Assembly: GCF_051020985.1 (NCBI RefSeq)
Contig: NC_134999.1
Location: 32,211,160 to 32,275,159, forward strand
Source of the DNA: Nomia melanderi
Lineage: Eukaryota; Arthropoda; Insecta; Hymenoptera; Halictidae
Direction: 5' to 3'
DNA length: 64,000 nt
Shown in pieces: positions 39,051 to 52,600 of the stretch. The notes under the pieces were generated by a model. The model was given only the letters and a program-made list of their open reading frames with translations, was not told where the DNA came from and ran no database searches. The position numbers and the translations under genes are program-made. The first letter of the stretch is position 1; each line of letters starts with the position of its first letter.

Positions 39051-42000
39051 CCCTTGATCTTCAGTCCTTCCGTTTTTCCGCGCGACGCTCAATCACGATC
39101 CTCCAATAAATATGTAAAGCAGGCAATCTATCTCGGGGAAAAGCAAAACTCCGCGGCGTGGATCGGTTTTCTACGGTACTCCGGCACGATCCTTCCGACC
39201 GGTTGACGTTTTAATAACGGTGCAGCACGCGGGGCGAGAATGATGTGGCCCGTAATTAAAGACAGGGGAAGCGGAATTTCGACAGACTGGCTGCTTTCCC
39301 GAGAAAGCTCCCGTCACGATGATTCCGGCGATCGGGAGCGGGCCTCGATCGTGGAGAGAGAACCGGCAGCCGAGATCCTCGAGCCGGGAGACCCCCGCGC
39401 CCGAATAGATGGAAACGGTTGTCCGGTGTCGGCTTTGATTTGGGTCGAACGGCTCGATACCAAGGCACGATAACGAAAGTGCTCGAACGGTAGTCTGTAA
39501 TTAACGACGTTAAGGAAAGAATTTTTCGTTCGCCGCGGCGGCGGCGGCGGTGGCGGCGGCGGCGGCCCGGAGGCAGCTGCATTGTCCGTTCACGTGTACC
39601 TTTCCACCGAGTACGTGATAAGCTGCAATTAAATTGATTGGCTCGCGGAATTCAGCTGCGGTGAACGCTTGCTGGAATATGCATTTATGCCGGGGCCAAA
39701 GGTGACCACGGTGGAAACCGCGCGCTCAATGTAAACGAGGGGAGCCTTGAACGAAAGGCTGCGTGCGTTCGCATGACTCCAACAACCCCCGTTGGTTTCT
39801 TTCGACATATATTTTTTTTTCATATTTCAGCATTCCAACTGTGCGCGATGCTTCTCGTTAAACGCTAGATTCGATGTAGGTTCCTTTTGAAATTGGGTAA
39901 CACGCTTATAGGAGTTCCTCTCAAAAGTATCAGTTTTCGAGGTGACAGACTTCCGATGGTAGAAGACCTACAATTACGCTTCAAGGTATAAGTTATTTAA
40001 AACTCGAAATTACTGTCACGACGGAAACTGGGTTAACGAGGTTATTAATTAACGATGTGAACGCTTAAGCATCGTCATTAACGCTTTGCATATTAACATC
40101 GAGTCGAACCGGTAGCGAGAGCGTCGGACCGAGCTCAAGGAATATCGACGTTATCCGTTTTAAGCAACGAACAGGTACCATTTTCATAATGTCAACATTC
40201 AACCGTTACAGTCGAAGGAACGGCGCGAAGGGTGGACGGTCGTAAACATCCACCAGATTAGACCCCTCTAAACAATCCCCTCTTCCAATTTGCCATACAC
40301 CCGCGTCGAGCGTTCCCGATATAAAGAACATTCTTTAAAATTCAAATTCCTAACATAAACTGCCGACTGCCTCCATAATAATTACAGCCGCGGCCTAACG
40401 AAAACGAGGGACAAAATCGGCAAAATATTCCGCGGCGAGGGGCCGGCGATGGGCGGGGATAATATATTCATTGCCGGCCCGGGCGTCGTCGAAATATATT
40501 TAATCGCGCGTTACGTTACATTGGGAAGTGTCAAAAATCCCCTTTCGACGCGCACGCCTCCGCGGGCAACACCGGTCGCCGGTGTCCGCCAGCGCGGACG
40601 GAGGGGGTGGAGAGGGTGGGTGTCGACGTTCGAGCGTTCCCATAAAAAACCCGGAGACCGGTATTTATGGCAGTCTAATTAATTCCTATGTATTTTCGGC
40701 CACTTCTCATGCAAAAACGTCCCTCTCCGCGCGTGTCTTTATGGCTCTTCATGAGATATAAATGATCCGATAAAATGGTTAAGCGGCGACGGAACACCGA
40801 TGCCCGGGGATTCGTGCTGCCGGGACGCTATTATTATAGAAGAATAAAACTGTCGTGAGGCCGCGGGAGACACGTTATAGCCGCCTCTGCCCAGATCTCA
40901 TGAATATTCATATCGGAGGAAACATTCTTAGAAGCATGGACCGATTCGCTGTTTATTTTACGAAACTCGTGGGCCCAGGAGGCGCTTCCTCTCCCCCCCA
41001 CGCCGCCCCGCAACCCCTGCGGCAGGTCGATATCACGATCCTGTAACTTAAAAGCGGGACCACTAAACGAACCAGCCGGGGCTCCTTATTTTTAATAAAC
41101 ACGCGGCCACGCCGGTCCCCGAAATTTCCTGGCGATATTAAAACCGCAGGGGCCGGGGACATTAATCAGAGGGAATTTTCGTGCGTGGTAATCCGTGTCC
41201 CCGGCGGATGCTGATTTATCCGTGGACCATCTCCTTGTGTTAACGGGACGGATAATGGGATGCGTTTAACGCGGGGTTGTTAAATATTTTAGTCTAATGG
41301 GATTGCTTAAGTGAAGGTTTGCGGAGGTTTGAGATGTAAATGGCGTGTCGCGGTGCTTCGTTTTTAGTGCGGCCGATTTTGGAGGGAAGATTGACCGGAG
41401 CTCGTTAGAAATGATTTTATTACCGTTCTCGGTTTATGTTAATGTTTCGATGTCTATTATATCTTTATAGCTTCAGTATTTTACCTTTGATTTATCTCCA
41501 GGCGGAAATAAAATAATGGTAACTAAATACTTGCATCTCATTCGTAACAATCAATCTACCGATGCATTGATATCTTCAGACAAATCTCATTCATTCGTGA
41601 ACTTCGAATCGAAATAAAACGTTAGTTCAAAATACCAACGTTCAACCTTCGAATCAAACATAAATCCTCGTCGAGCACGCCAATCTTCTTCAGGTGAACT
41701 ATTAGCACCGAAGTACCCTCGAAAGTACCCACCGCGAGCGCCACATGAAGACAAATTGCAGGGGACGATCGCCACACCTCGGCAGGTTCGCAGCCTTGGC
41801 GAGAGCCAGTCGGTTTGTCCGTCGGGCTAGTTTTATTTACAATTTCAAGAAACACCGATGAAACCGTGAACCGAGCCGACACTTACCGAAGTTGGTCGGC
41901 CGGCCTTTAATCTGCGCGGTGCGGCGCACTCCATTAGCGATGCGTGCGTGTGCTCGCGGGAGAACGTTGCGATGCACGCCGCGGACTGACACGGACGCGC

Positions 42001-42781
42001 GGAATTCTACGTTCACGTATTCCCCCGATTCCCGGCCGGGGCAAAGGAACGGCGCCGCGTCGCGGATGCTCCTTATTATTCCACGTAGGCAAAAGCCCGA
42101 TACGTACGTGGCGCGGGTACCGCACCGTGGGAAGCGGCGTACGCCGATGGAAATGCTAATTTTATGCGATTCCCTTCGAAGCCGCCGCTCCCCGCTACCC
42201 GAGAAACGTGGTTACGCAATAAAACCGGCAATAATTGTGAGAACACGCTCGCCGCTCGCCTGCGGATCGGATCCGTGTACCGGCGAGGCGCTGCCGTGAC
42301 ACGCCGCCATCAGGGATGGACAGGTGCTTAATTTCTGATCGCGAGACATGCGACGCCAGTTTAGCGTGACCGTTCCCGGGGCTGATCAGTTCACCCGCTT
42401 GCATCATGCACGGCAGGATGAAGAATGCGTCTTTGGAATTCCTTTTTGATTGCCTTTGGGCGTCGGTGTCGAGGAACTTGCGGAGATCTTGGGGATTCAG
42501 CGATTTTGCGAATGAAGAAAGGGGAGAGATTGTAATGTATGTGTCGTTAATTTTGTCATGTTCAAGTATAATTTAGCACTTCGATGTCTCGTCATTTAAT
42601 ACTAGTATCGAACGGTTTCCAGAATTCTGTAGATTTGATACAGTAACTATATAATCTATGAAATAAATTATTGTAGATTTAGCAGTAACATTGGAGTTAT
42701 ATAAGCTGAACTTTGAAGATTTCACGATAAAGGCTATTCTATAAACATTCATTAACGAATCACAGTGTTATCTATTATTAA
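39051..42781. other. Noncoding spacer
   Basis: No gene is recognised. GC-rich islands with interspersed TTAATTA cores lie at 39.1-39.8, 40.4-41.25 and 41.7-42.5 kb. Near 40.65-40.70 kb, TATTTATGGCAGTCTAATTA resembles juxtaposed Abd-B-like and Antp-like homeodomain sites, but this is pattern-matching only. Frames are up to 135 codons, overlap on both strands and carry no motif. Confidence 0.45.
39534..39566. repeat. (CGG)n trinucleotide run
   Basis: About ten CGG/GCG units with one T interruption. On the opposite strand this yields an arginine run inside a chance frame. I see no evidence that it is translated. Confidence 0.8.
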
Positions 42782-42945
42782 CGCTAGAACTACCGTACCG
42801 GTCGAAATGACTGATTTTGATCTTTTTGCTTTGCAATTTCATTTTAATACTATATCGAATGTCTGACGAATCCGAGAATGATCTATCATTGCAATTTTTA
42901 TGGGGATTACACATTAATCGTATTAAATACTCGGTAATTCTAGTG
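42782..42945. mobile_element. MITE with TTAA target duplication (copy B), piggyBac-like
   Basis: The 164-bp segment is flanked on both sides by TTAA (42778-42781 and 42946-42949), the canonical piggyBac target duplication. It starts CGCTAGAACTACCG and ends CGGTAATTCTAGTG, so the ends match as inverted repeats at 12 of 14 positions. The left end is the same terminal sequence as the element at 3015-3231. The interior is AT-rich and has no transposase. It is a short nonautonomous copy that would need an autonomous relative elsewhere in the genome. Confidence 0.75.
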
Positions 42946-42949
42946 TTAA

Positions 42950-45900
42950 CTATCGTACTCATCGAGCCAAGTAAATTAATTATCAAAGAAAAGAGAGAAA
43001 GAATTGCCGGTTGGCCAATTTCACTTTCAATTTCACGATAATCCCGAATTCGGTGCAGCGATTTATCGGTCGGCCGGCGAGCGAAGAGCCGCAGCGTATT
43101 TACCTGAGGTTCCAGGCGCGCCGCTTACCTGTTACCTCTGCGGAGGGACACACGTGACACACGCGAGTGGCACGCGCGGCTCGCGCTCGCCTCTTCCAAT
43201 GGCAGAACCAGTTCTCCGTGGAATAGAAACAACGCTCCCTCTTCCCGCGGCGGCTGCGTGCAGCCGCGTTGACCCCACCGGCCTCTGGAATCGGAATCCT
43301 AGGTACTTTAATTAAACGAATCCCCTATTAACGATTGCTATCGGCCGCTTCGTTGTAAAGTAAAATGAGAGGCGGACGCTGGATATTGTAAAACACGCGA
43401 GGCGCATATTACTCCAATGACTCTCGTCGCTTAGTGCCCACACTATGGATCTATGATCAGCGTAAATCATCGATCGACCGCGTACGATTACTGTATACAT
43501 TGATTCATTTCTAATTATTCCTTATCAACTGCAATCCGCTGTTCCATGGAAGAAGATTAACACTTCTATATTGCACTGTGTCGAATAATAGTGAAGTTGT
43601 CGACGCGCATGCTTCGATTTGGATGATTTTCAGATATGTTGTGGAGTACGTGATTTTTAATGACTTTTCTTGTATATGTTGTCAACGGAAGACTTTAGAG
43701 TCTGATAATCGCGAAAAACTGTTGCTATTACACTGAATTTTGTATAAATGAGCCCGTTCGCGAGAGAACTGTAAAGAAAAAGTTGAAAATCATCAAAAAC
43801 GAAGCGGGCTGAGCACAAGTTGATCGAATAATAAATATTTATGATTCGTGATACTGCGATCACGTGTCTAGGCATTGACCATCGGAGGATTTCTAGAGAA
43901 CATTTATAGTTAATTGAAGATTATGCACGTTTAATAAATAAATGAATATTTAATTTCTTAAATTCGATGTGCCCACGGCTACAAACTGAACTGGAAGCAA
44001 GCTACTGATTCTACCGCGCAGTTTCTGCTCGGATCAACGAAACAATGATGCGGATCCCTGAAAAAGAGCCCACCATCGCGTGCCACGTGTCGTGGAAACG
44101 TGAAAACAAGAAAATCGTGGCGCGGTCTCGAAGCCAAAACCGGAGAGCGTAAGCCGACTACGATTCGTTGTTATTGTTCGCAAAGAAGATCGCCGATAGA
44201 CGAATCCCAGCGGTTTCCAAAATACGACGTGAATCTTTTTCACGGAGCACCGATCTATACGAAAGTGTAATCACCAGACGCAGGATCTCTTTGTAGCTGG
44301 TTTAAAGCATCCCATTGTGGCGTCTTCGAGACTATTGTGTTACTTTAAACCGGGGAACAATGAGGGGCATTCTTATGAAAATCTTTCCGGTGGCCACTTG
44401 GTGACCGCACTGTTTGTTTCTATACGAAGTTTCGCCGTGCTGGACCACCGAGGAAAATCTGTTTTCGAGAAAATCTGTTGCATTCACGTTCTCTCTTCGT
44501 CTTATCTGCGATTGGGATTAGGTTCATCGAGATCGTCGTACTTTCCTTCGGTTCGTAATCTAATTTTCTTATTTCCTCGCTCTTCCTTCAATCATCCGTG
44601 GCTCGTTTTCTAAATTGTAATATTGTTGTTCATAAATTAGACCGAATTATACATGATGAAGGTATTAAGTGGTTTATTAGACAGCCAATAATCAGGCTGT
44701 ATTATTCGATACAGATGCAGGTTTCCATACAGCCGTTATTGAATACAATTTTCGGAACGAAATCATAAAATGAACAAAACGGCTGTTCGGTACTGTTAGC
44801 ATGCGTAGGACGAGTGTAATGATAGTAATCAGTGCTCAACTCCTACGATTGACTTTTGATGGGCTTTTTGATTGCCAACCTTGGTCTTTCCCATCTTCAT
44901 TCCGTTCGTTACAGATGATCTTCGGCTTGGGATTACGTTCGGTGCAGTTACCTTTGTTATCATTAAGCAATGTAAATTCATGCGAATTTCAATACGGAGT
45001 GATCGATTTTCTTGTGTAACAAGAGCGACGAAACATTTGTCATTTGGCAAGACAATTACTGTAACAATCTTACTGCTTTCGGACACTGAATATATTTCCA
45101 TGAATTTTAATAAACATTAGGTTTGAATTTTCAAAACTTCGTGCTCTTCCTTCAAACTCGTTATTACCGCAATTTAACTTCGACAACATTGTTACTACTC
45201 CGTGCAAGGCAATGCACACATTAAATCGCATTAATCGAATTAAACTGATATCATAAATACTCGAGCAAACCAGCCGTACTAACAATGGCTGCGTTTAGCT
45301 GATACATCAATTTTCTTTGTACCTACAGATATTCATGCCTACATCCGAGTCCAATTTATTTAATCGGTCGAGCAATTATTACACCAAACAGTGTAATTAT
45401 GATTTTCCCCCCGACACTGTGCATAGTCGATGGGAACAGAAAACAAGCAAAAGTCCGGCGAGTCGAAGCTGCTCATTACTTAATCATCGTTACGGGTATA
45501 ACCATATCCTCCAGCGCGGCCAGATGAGAGTCGTGAAATCGCGTCGTGACCGAACTCGATCGAAATTCGACCCTCAGGATTCGATAATTTGTGTAATTGC
45601 GAGATTCCGTGTGCGCCTACCCGGTAGGGAGGGGGCAGCTTTTTAAATTAATGGTTATTCCGCGATGGTTGCCTGCCAGAGATGAATCGATGCGCGGCCG
45701 TTGGACCTTTGCCACCGGGACTATTCATCAAACGAGCGTACACGATCGAGTCCTTAATTAAACCTATGCATACAGGACAATTAAGCGCGGAAGGTTGTAC
45801 GTGCCCTTGGACGAATAATGAACAATCTTGACGAATTGCGACTAACGAGTTCCCATTCGACGATAATTAAATCCGGAGTAAATACCGCCGAGACTTCGAA

Positions 45901-48900
45901 TCGAATTTCATTTGCACTATTTCAAAAGCGAGGTGAACCGCCTACGTTAATATGATTTTAATTAACTGTGGCATTGAATAGTGCTGAAACGATCCTGCTA
46001 TAGTCCTCTCTAATTGGAGAGCGGGACGATGAGTACATAAAAATCTATATTTTTCCGCAACCATCCGTGATCGAATTTATGCAACCGTTTCAGAGCATTC
46101 ATTTAAATCATTACCACGACTAGTTTTATTATCCTCATCCTCGAGTGAAATGAGCTTCTAGATCGTCTAGAGATTAACTAGACGAGGATACCGACAATGT
46201 AGTCGAAATCGTCTAAAAATGAGATTCAATGTAATTAACAAGAAGCGGTTAAATTATTAAACATGACAGCCTATTTAATCAAACGTCAGGATCCTTTCAA
46301 TACCTCCACGCAACCCTTGCTCCATCAATAGCCACAGCGGTTCCAGTAATCATACCGCGCTCGTTTCGCCTGTTATCTACCGAATGATCGTGTTTTGATA
46401 ATTGCGACGACCTAATCATCGACAATAAGATGCCGCGCGGTTGGCCCAGGCGGACAGGCCTGAATTCGCCGATCAACTTTATCCGACGATCGTTTAATTG
46501 ACTCGCCACGCCGGCTCGAGAAAGTGTTAATTCGACGGCGTTAAACAGACGTCCGATCGATACGCATCTTTAATTTCGTTTCTGTTACGCCGGTAATTGG
46601 TTCGATGAGATAAGAAGCGGTGGCCTCGTTACGCTTCCTCTGTTTGCTTTGTTAATATCGCCGTTCATTGTGCCGGCGTAACAATATCGGTTCCGATAAG
46701 GGAACAACCGGTGTTGTACATGCATACACGCGCACGCAATGCGTCACGGCCGCCATTTTCTCGATCGCCGACCTAATCAAATTGCTTTATCGATAGAAAG
46801 TGTCAGGCGAGAGGTGAAAGCCACCGTATCGGCGTTTATCTTCGGGAACGCAGGTCCAGCAGGGCGTTCATTGTGTTTCCGCACGCCCACTGCGGGCGTC
46901 GAAGTCTCGCGGGAGTGTAACCTTTTCCGTGTTTCAAGAAAGTTTGCCCATTGTTCGGATTTTGTGCAAAATGTCAGCGGTAGGTGGATCGTTCTGCTAG
47001 GACCATGGAGTATTAGACATGAGTTTCCATTGGTGTCTAAACTTTTGTTGGGTTCTGCCGTTAGCGTACAGGTTGGGAACATTGTGTACTTATAATGTAA
47101 TCGCGAGTAATCGAAAATTGAAGCAGTAATAAGTTAAAGTTGATAATTATAATAGAAATTTTTTTTTTGGAATAAAAAATATATCGTTTGGAGCTTGATA
47201 CAATTGTTACTAGAAGTACCACGTAGACGAAGATGATCTACGGATTTCTCTATTTCACCAGGATAAACGTGAAACTTTCAATTTAGAGAAATGAAATTAC
47301 TATCATTTTCATATCTCCAAGAAGGTATTCTACCAAAATATATTAACACGCACATTTTCATTACTCCTTCAACTTTTGAAATAACTTTTAACGAACCACG
47401 TACACGTCACCGGCCTCCCCGGGACTCAATTTTTTAATTATTTTAGTGCCGTTATTAACATCGCGGGCTCGAGACAGGAATAGAATAAGACGCGACGTGA
47501 TCGCCTTTTCGCAATAAAATTCATTCCCCGAGATTAATCGAGAATCCACTTCGCCGGGGCGTAATCCCTCCCCCCGTTCAGGGGAGGAGGGACGCCGGAC
47601 CGGCGGGAGAGGAGGATCCGAAAGGCTCGTGGGAGTAGGTGTACGCGACCCAATTCCCGAACGGCGGTATCGGTAATTTAAGATCGATAAACCTCGATCT
47701 ATCGGCGCTATCCGGTTACGTTACGGCGGGGATTAAAAATTATACAGGCATTCACGGTTAAATCCCTTCTTGCCGGGAAATAATACGGGAATCGGTCGGA
47801 ACACGAGAGCCTCGATCGAATATTAAGTTTCCTGGATCGGGCCGAATCGTGCTTGATATTCGATGAAAAAAGTGGATTAAAAATATTATGTTCCGCGACA
47901 TTATACCGCGGCCTGTCCCCGAGTTTACCCAGCAATCTCCCCCCACCCCCTACCAGTATGCCTTTGGCAACGGGTTAAGTTCGAAATCCTCTTTGCAAGC
48001 TTTTTCACGGTTTTACGTTTCATAAACACGACGCTGCCCCGGTCCGAGCCGATTCGGGGGTTGGCGAAGAAACGAAGGGGTGGGGAAAGGGGTTCGCTGG
48101 CTGAAACGCAGGGGCTTATCATATTTTCGTGGCTACGGGACAAATCCCTAAATCTTGTTTACAAGCAAATTCCACAATACCGGGTGTAAGGGATTTAATG
48201 CGACTCGTGGCCGATCTTCGCGAAAGCCTCCTTTAAAGTGTAATTTACTACGGGGGATTATTCGCCGGCCGCGGATCGGACACGGAAAACGCCTTTGTCG
48301 CGGGACGTCTGCCAAACTCGTTCTTTACGTGTTCACAAAGCGCGAATTATTCTAACGCGATGTATCGACTGCGGCTACCCCGAGCGCCACGTGGACGGAA
48401 GATGGACTTCGGGTGTTTGCGGTGGAATTGTGGATTTTCGAATTACTTCGTCGCGCGAAGAGAGATGGGCAGAAGTTTTTGTTTCAAGTTACCGATGATG
48501 ATATGAATGATGAAACTATTAGTTTAATTAACGTTCGCAGAGTTTTATGAAATTTTTGTTTAGTTTTCAGCTTAGTGACAGATTGAATAAAAGATTTTGC
48601 TTTGTAATTGCAAAGTAGTGTTGCTCTTACAAAATATTTGTCATTAATAACTTGGTACTTTTATAAATTTGACTTACGAAGATAAGAGAGACTTCAAACT
48701 TGTGTTAACTTAACTTGTGCTAACGAGTTATTATTCATTGTTGCGTGTTAACGATAATTAGAATTAAGGTATCAACGATTTTTCTTATGTATCATCTAAC
48801 ATGACAACCGTTTATTATCCGTAACAACTCGTCAACTTGAAATCACGCGATGCGGGAAATGGAAAAAAAATAATTTCCACACGTGCAGAATCCACGTTTA

Positions 48901-49402
48901 TTTCGTTTGCATCGGGTCAACTCGATGCTAGTTACCTACGAAGCGAAGGGAGAATCTATTTTGCGATAAATCGAGTTGGCTTGAAACGTGGGCCGAGATT
49001 GGTCGGTTCCGACTGAGAGATGGCACCCCCTTTTTCTGCTCCCAGCGGGGTGTATTCTGGCCAGCGAAGCGTCTCCTAACAGGATTACTATGACGCGATT
49101 GTATACGCGTCAAGGAAATAGAGCGGCATTGTGGATCCCGACGACTCAGATTGGATGTCGGCCAGACTGAAAATTAGGAATGCGGCCCTTTCAGTCCTGT
49201 ATGTTAAATATTTCTTCTGCCGTCGTTTGCCGGGAGACATCTGCTCTCTGCGCGCCCCACGAGACGTACGTTATGTAACTTTGCAAAGAACATTTCTTAA
49301 CCTACCTGCACGCTGAACGTAGGAATACATACTTTTGAAAGGAGACGAATGATAAGAGAATTCGTGAATCTGTATACTCAAAACTTTAATACATTTCTTC
49401 TG
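42950..49402. other. Noncoding spacer, 6.5 kb, no gene recognised
   Basis: GC-rich patches lie at 43.0-43.3, 45.4-45.75, 46.3-47.0, 47.4-48.45 and 48.9-49.3 kb, in AT-rich DNA. None of the frames (up to about 118 codons) has a domain I know. Near 46.15 kb, TCGTCTAG and CTAGACGA form an 8-bp inverted repeat. A run of nine or more T lies at 47160. Confidence 0.45.
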
Positions 49403-49406
49403 TTAA

Positions 49407-49615
49407 CACGCTGAACGCCATGTCTGTCACCGATAACCAACACTTTTGAATTGCTTGAAAACAATTATAATATGCAAGACGACCGGTGTCGAATAAAAAT
49501 ATTTAATAAGCAGATAATATTGTATCGCAAAGGTTGTGATATCAAATAATTAATAATTGTTCCTAGTTACCTTTCTTACAAAAGAATAAGCGTTACATAA
49601 AACGCTCAAGATATT
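49407..49615 (+). mobile_element. TTAA-bounded repeat, family 2 (copy 2), one end seen
   Basis: TTAA at 49403-49406 is followed by CACGCTGAACGCC and, in order, GTCACCGATAACC, CAATTATAAT, AAATATTTAATAA, AAATAATTAATAATT and GAATAAG. The same succession is found in reverse orientation at 21265-21475. The matching far terminal repeat is not visible, so the right limit is where similarity fades. It is an old nonautonomous copy whose class is inferred from the TTAA boundary. Confidence 0.5.
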
Positions 49616-52600
49616 TATAGCAATTGTTCATAGAATTCCACCTCAAGTTTCTTGCATTTCATAATTATTCACAATTTTATCTTTATATCCTATTTCTCCT
49701 TTACTATCTTCACATTTTACTTCTCATTTATCATCACTATTTTCCAAACATATCCAATTTCACTAACACCCCAAATCCCGAATCTCTCCTGAAACCGCGT
49801 ACATCCCCCTTTCCCACGAATTTCACCGAAATTCTCTCAGGAAGAAAATTTCCAGCTTCGCGTTGCTTTAATCGGAGGCAATCAGCGAATGATATAAATG
49901 AATAAAGTTCACAATCCGCTCATCAATTTCCAGTGTCCCGCGCACGCGTCGAGGTTAAGCAACAAACCGCTTCCATTAACGCGGAACTTCGTTCAGCGGG
50001 GGCCGTGACGGGCGCGGATAAACGACTGGCAATTTCCGGCGCGTTTGTATCACCGGCGTGTCTTCAACCCTTCGTTCGAACCGCTTAAAGGCGAACGCGA
50101 CAAATGGGGTGGCTGATGGGCCGGGGAGCGCGGCGCGTTGCCGCGTTCGTTCGCACGTGGCGTCGGCTATCATCCCCTATCAACGCGCGACGGCGACTGA
50201 AAAATCGCGCCGGCTTTATCACGGCACACCCGGCCGCGACTAAATCAGGCATGTTCCTTAAGCGGCGGTGGGCGTTGAAACGCGGCTTGTCTCGTCGCGG
50301 TGGCACCGACCCGGCTGTCGTCGTCCACCGGAAAGGGTCGGCCCCGGATCGAAAGGATAAATTGCCTAAGTCACGGAGAAAAATGAGGGAATTATTCTGG
50401 GGCCCCTTAAAAACACCTTAGCAGCGTCCCTATAAACTGCTGTTCACGTACCTAAATTCCTGGATCTTGGAAATCTTGTTCTTTTTTGGAGAGTGATTCT
50501 TTTAGTGGATGAGAGATGTTCCTGCTCGACGGGAATATTATTTTTTGATATGGTTGACGCGAGTAGACAATGCGTTATTCGTATTGAATAATTCGTTTGG
50601 TATTCGTGTGGTTCTCAAATGCTTATATTAACGGAAGTTAAGGAAATACTTGGAAGTATAAATTCTTTTTCGAAGTAATGCTTCTCTATTTGAGAAACTG
50701 ATTTTAGTGAAATGGTAGACTTTGTATACTGAACTTTTCATTGGAATAACTAATAATTTTGAAGAACAGAAGTTTTCTAAATATTCATGATCATATCTTA
50801 CTTTCTGTTTGATGGTTACTGACGCGACGTTTGCAAATAATAATAGAATAAAGGGGGATTCTTAGAAACAAACATTCTAACAACTTTTTCGTATCCATCT
50901 TCCACGCGTCGGAATTCGTTCAAGGTGTCACGTAAAATGATAGAGTGGAACGGACCAGCCACGAGACATCGTTAGAGTGTGCAAAACCTCATTTTGAGGC
51001 GCACGGAAAGAACGGGCCGGTTCGCGTGTCCTGAAACGCGGCGATTGTTGTGCAACAACATTCAGAATGAGTTGTACGACAAATGTCGAACGAAGGCTCG
51101 AACTAAGTGAACCGTGAATCGATGGGATCACGGTTTTCGAGCCTGTCCCGTCAGGATTTCTTCTTCGCGGTGCATTTTCCTATTGTCGAGGGAACACCTT
51201 GGACCTCATACCGGGACATTGTGCAACAGCGAGAATCAGGGCCAGCGGCGATCCGGGCGGCGGCGTTGTGCGCGGAACCGTGCTTTCCGAAGATTGAATG
51301 CGTGGGTGGCGGAGTCACACGCCAGACGAAAACTCGAAATCCGGTCTAATAAGGCGTCCCGACGTTGCAGCATGCCTCGTTAAATTTCTCGGGGCTATTT
51401 ACGCCATTTGTGTTTACGGAAACACGAAAGAAATACGTCGGCTATAGAGTTTCTGCGAAATATATTTGTCCGACTAGTTTTCTTCTTCGAACGCCGGATT
51501 GTCCGGGATTTGAACGCATAAATATAGGATTTAATCGGTGCCACAATAGAGATTACTGTTTATTTTGTAATATTTGAGTAACTAGGGTGTGTTTTTTAAA
51601 ATTATGTTTGATTTATGTAATATGCATTGTACTGGAAAGTAATGAAATGTCTGTTATGTAAAATGTAGTTTGGAAAAATAATTGTAGAGGTTTGTAATAC
51701 TAGGATCAATGATTATGTTAATAATAAGTACGTTATATATTATGGAAATTTCAAATGAATGTAATTAACTGAATGTACTTATATTTTTTGAAAAAGACTG
51801 TAAGTGTTCGGAGTTTTTAAGGAAAATGAGATGTAAGGGGAGAGAGGATGTTCGGCAATTGTGAAAACACGGCCAGCTGTCACAACGGGACGTTGACAAT
51901 GAAAGTTCAATGATCATTAATCATTTCTAGTTTCCCGTGCGGGCGACGCGTGAATCATTAAGAGGGGAAGCTTCCCGCTGATGAATATAACACACGCTGC
52001 AGGTCCATTTTTTCTTTACGCTTAGAGAAACATGTGATCGCTTACTTCCTGCGACAATTAATCAGTCTTCTCCTGCATCGAGGAAATCCTTGTTTAATCT
52101 TCATTTTTTGCCATTCAAGGAATAACACTTTCCCGTAGAAAACGTTGACAAGCCTTTCCTGTGCACCTGAAATACTATCGAAAAAAAGAAACCTGTTACG
52201 TACGAACGTAGCTTCATATTGAAGCGTCTAAAAATAATAAAAATTCAAATCGAGTTCTCTAAAAATCATAAAGAATATAGAAACATTGATATCAATACAT
52301 TGAAAGATTATAACCTTCATCAAGCAGTTCAAGATTATTACCTACAGAAAATAAAATCACATTGAATTATTCCTTTCCAATTAATCATACTACAAACCAC
52401 AAAATTTACAAGAATTTAATTTACAATTACTCGTCGCCAATAACTTAAGAGCAGCAACGACAGCCCTAATTCATTGTCAAATGCGATCGATTGCCAAGGA
52501 ACAGCGAAAACCATAATCGTTAAAGAACACACCTACCGATCCTCGCAAGCGTGGCGAGACAAGAACACCTTAACGTCACATAAATATCCGTCCGTTCACA

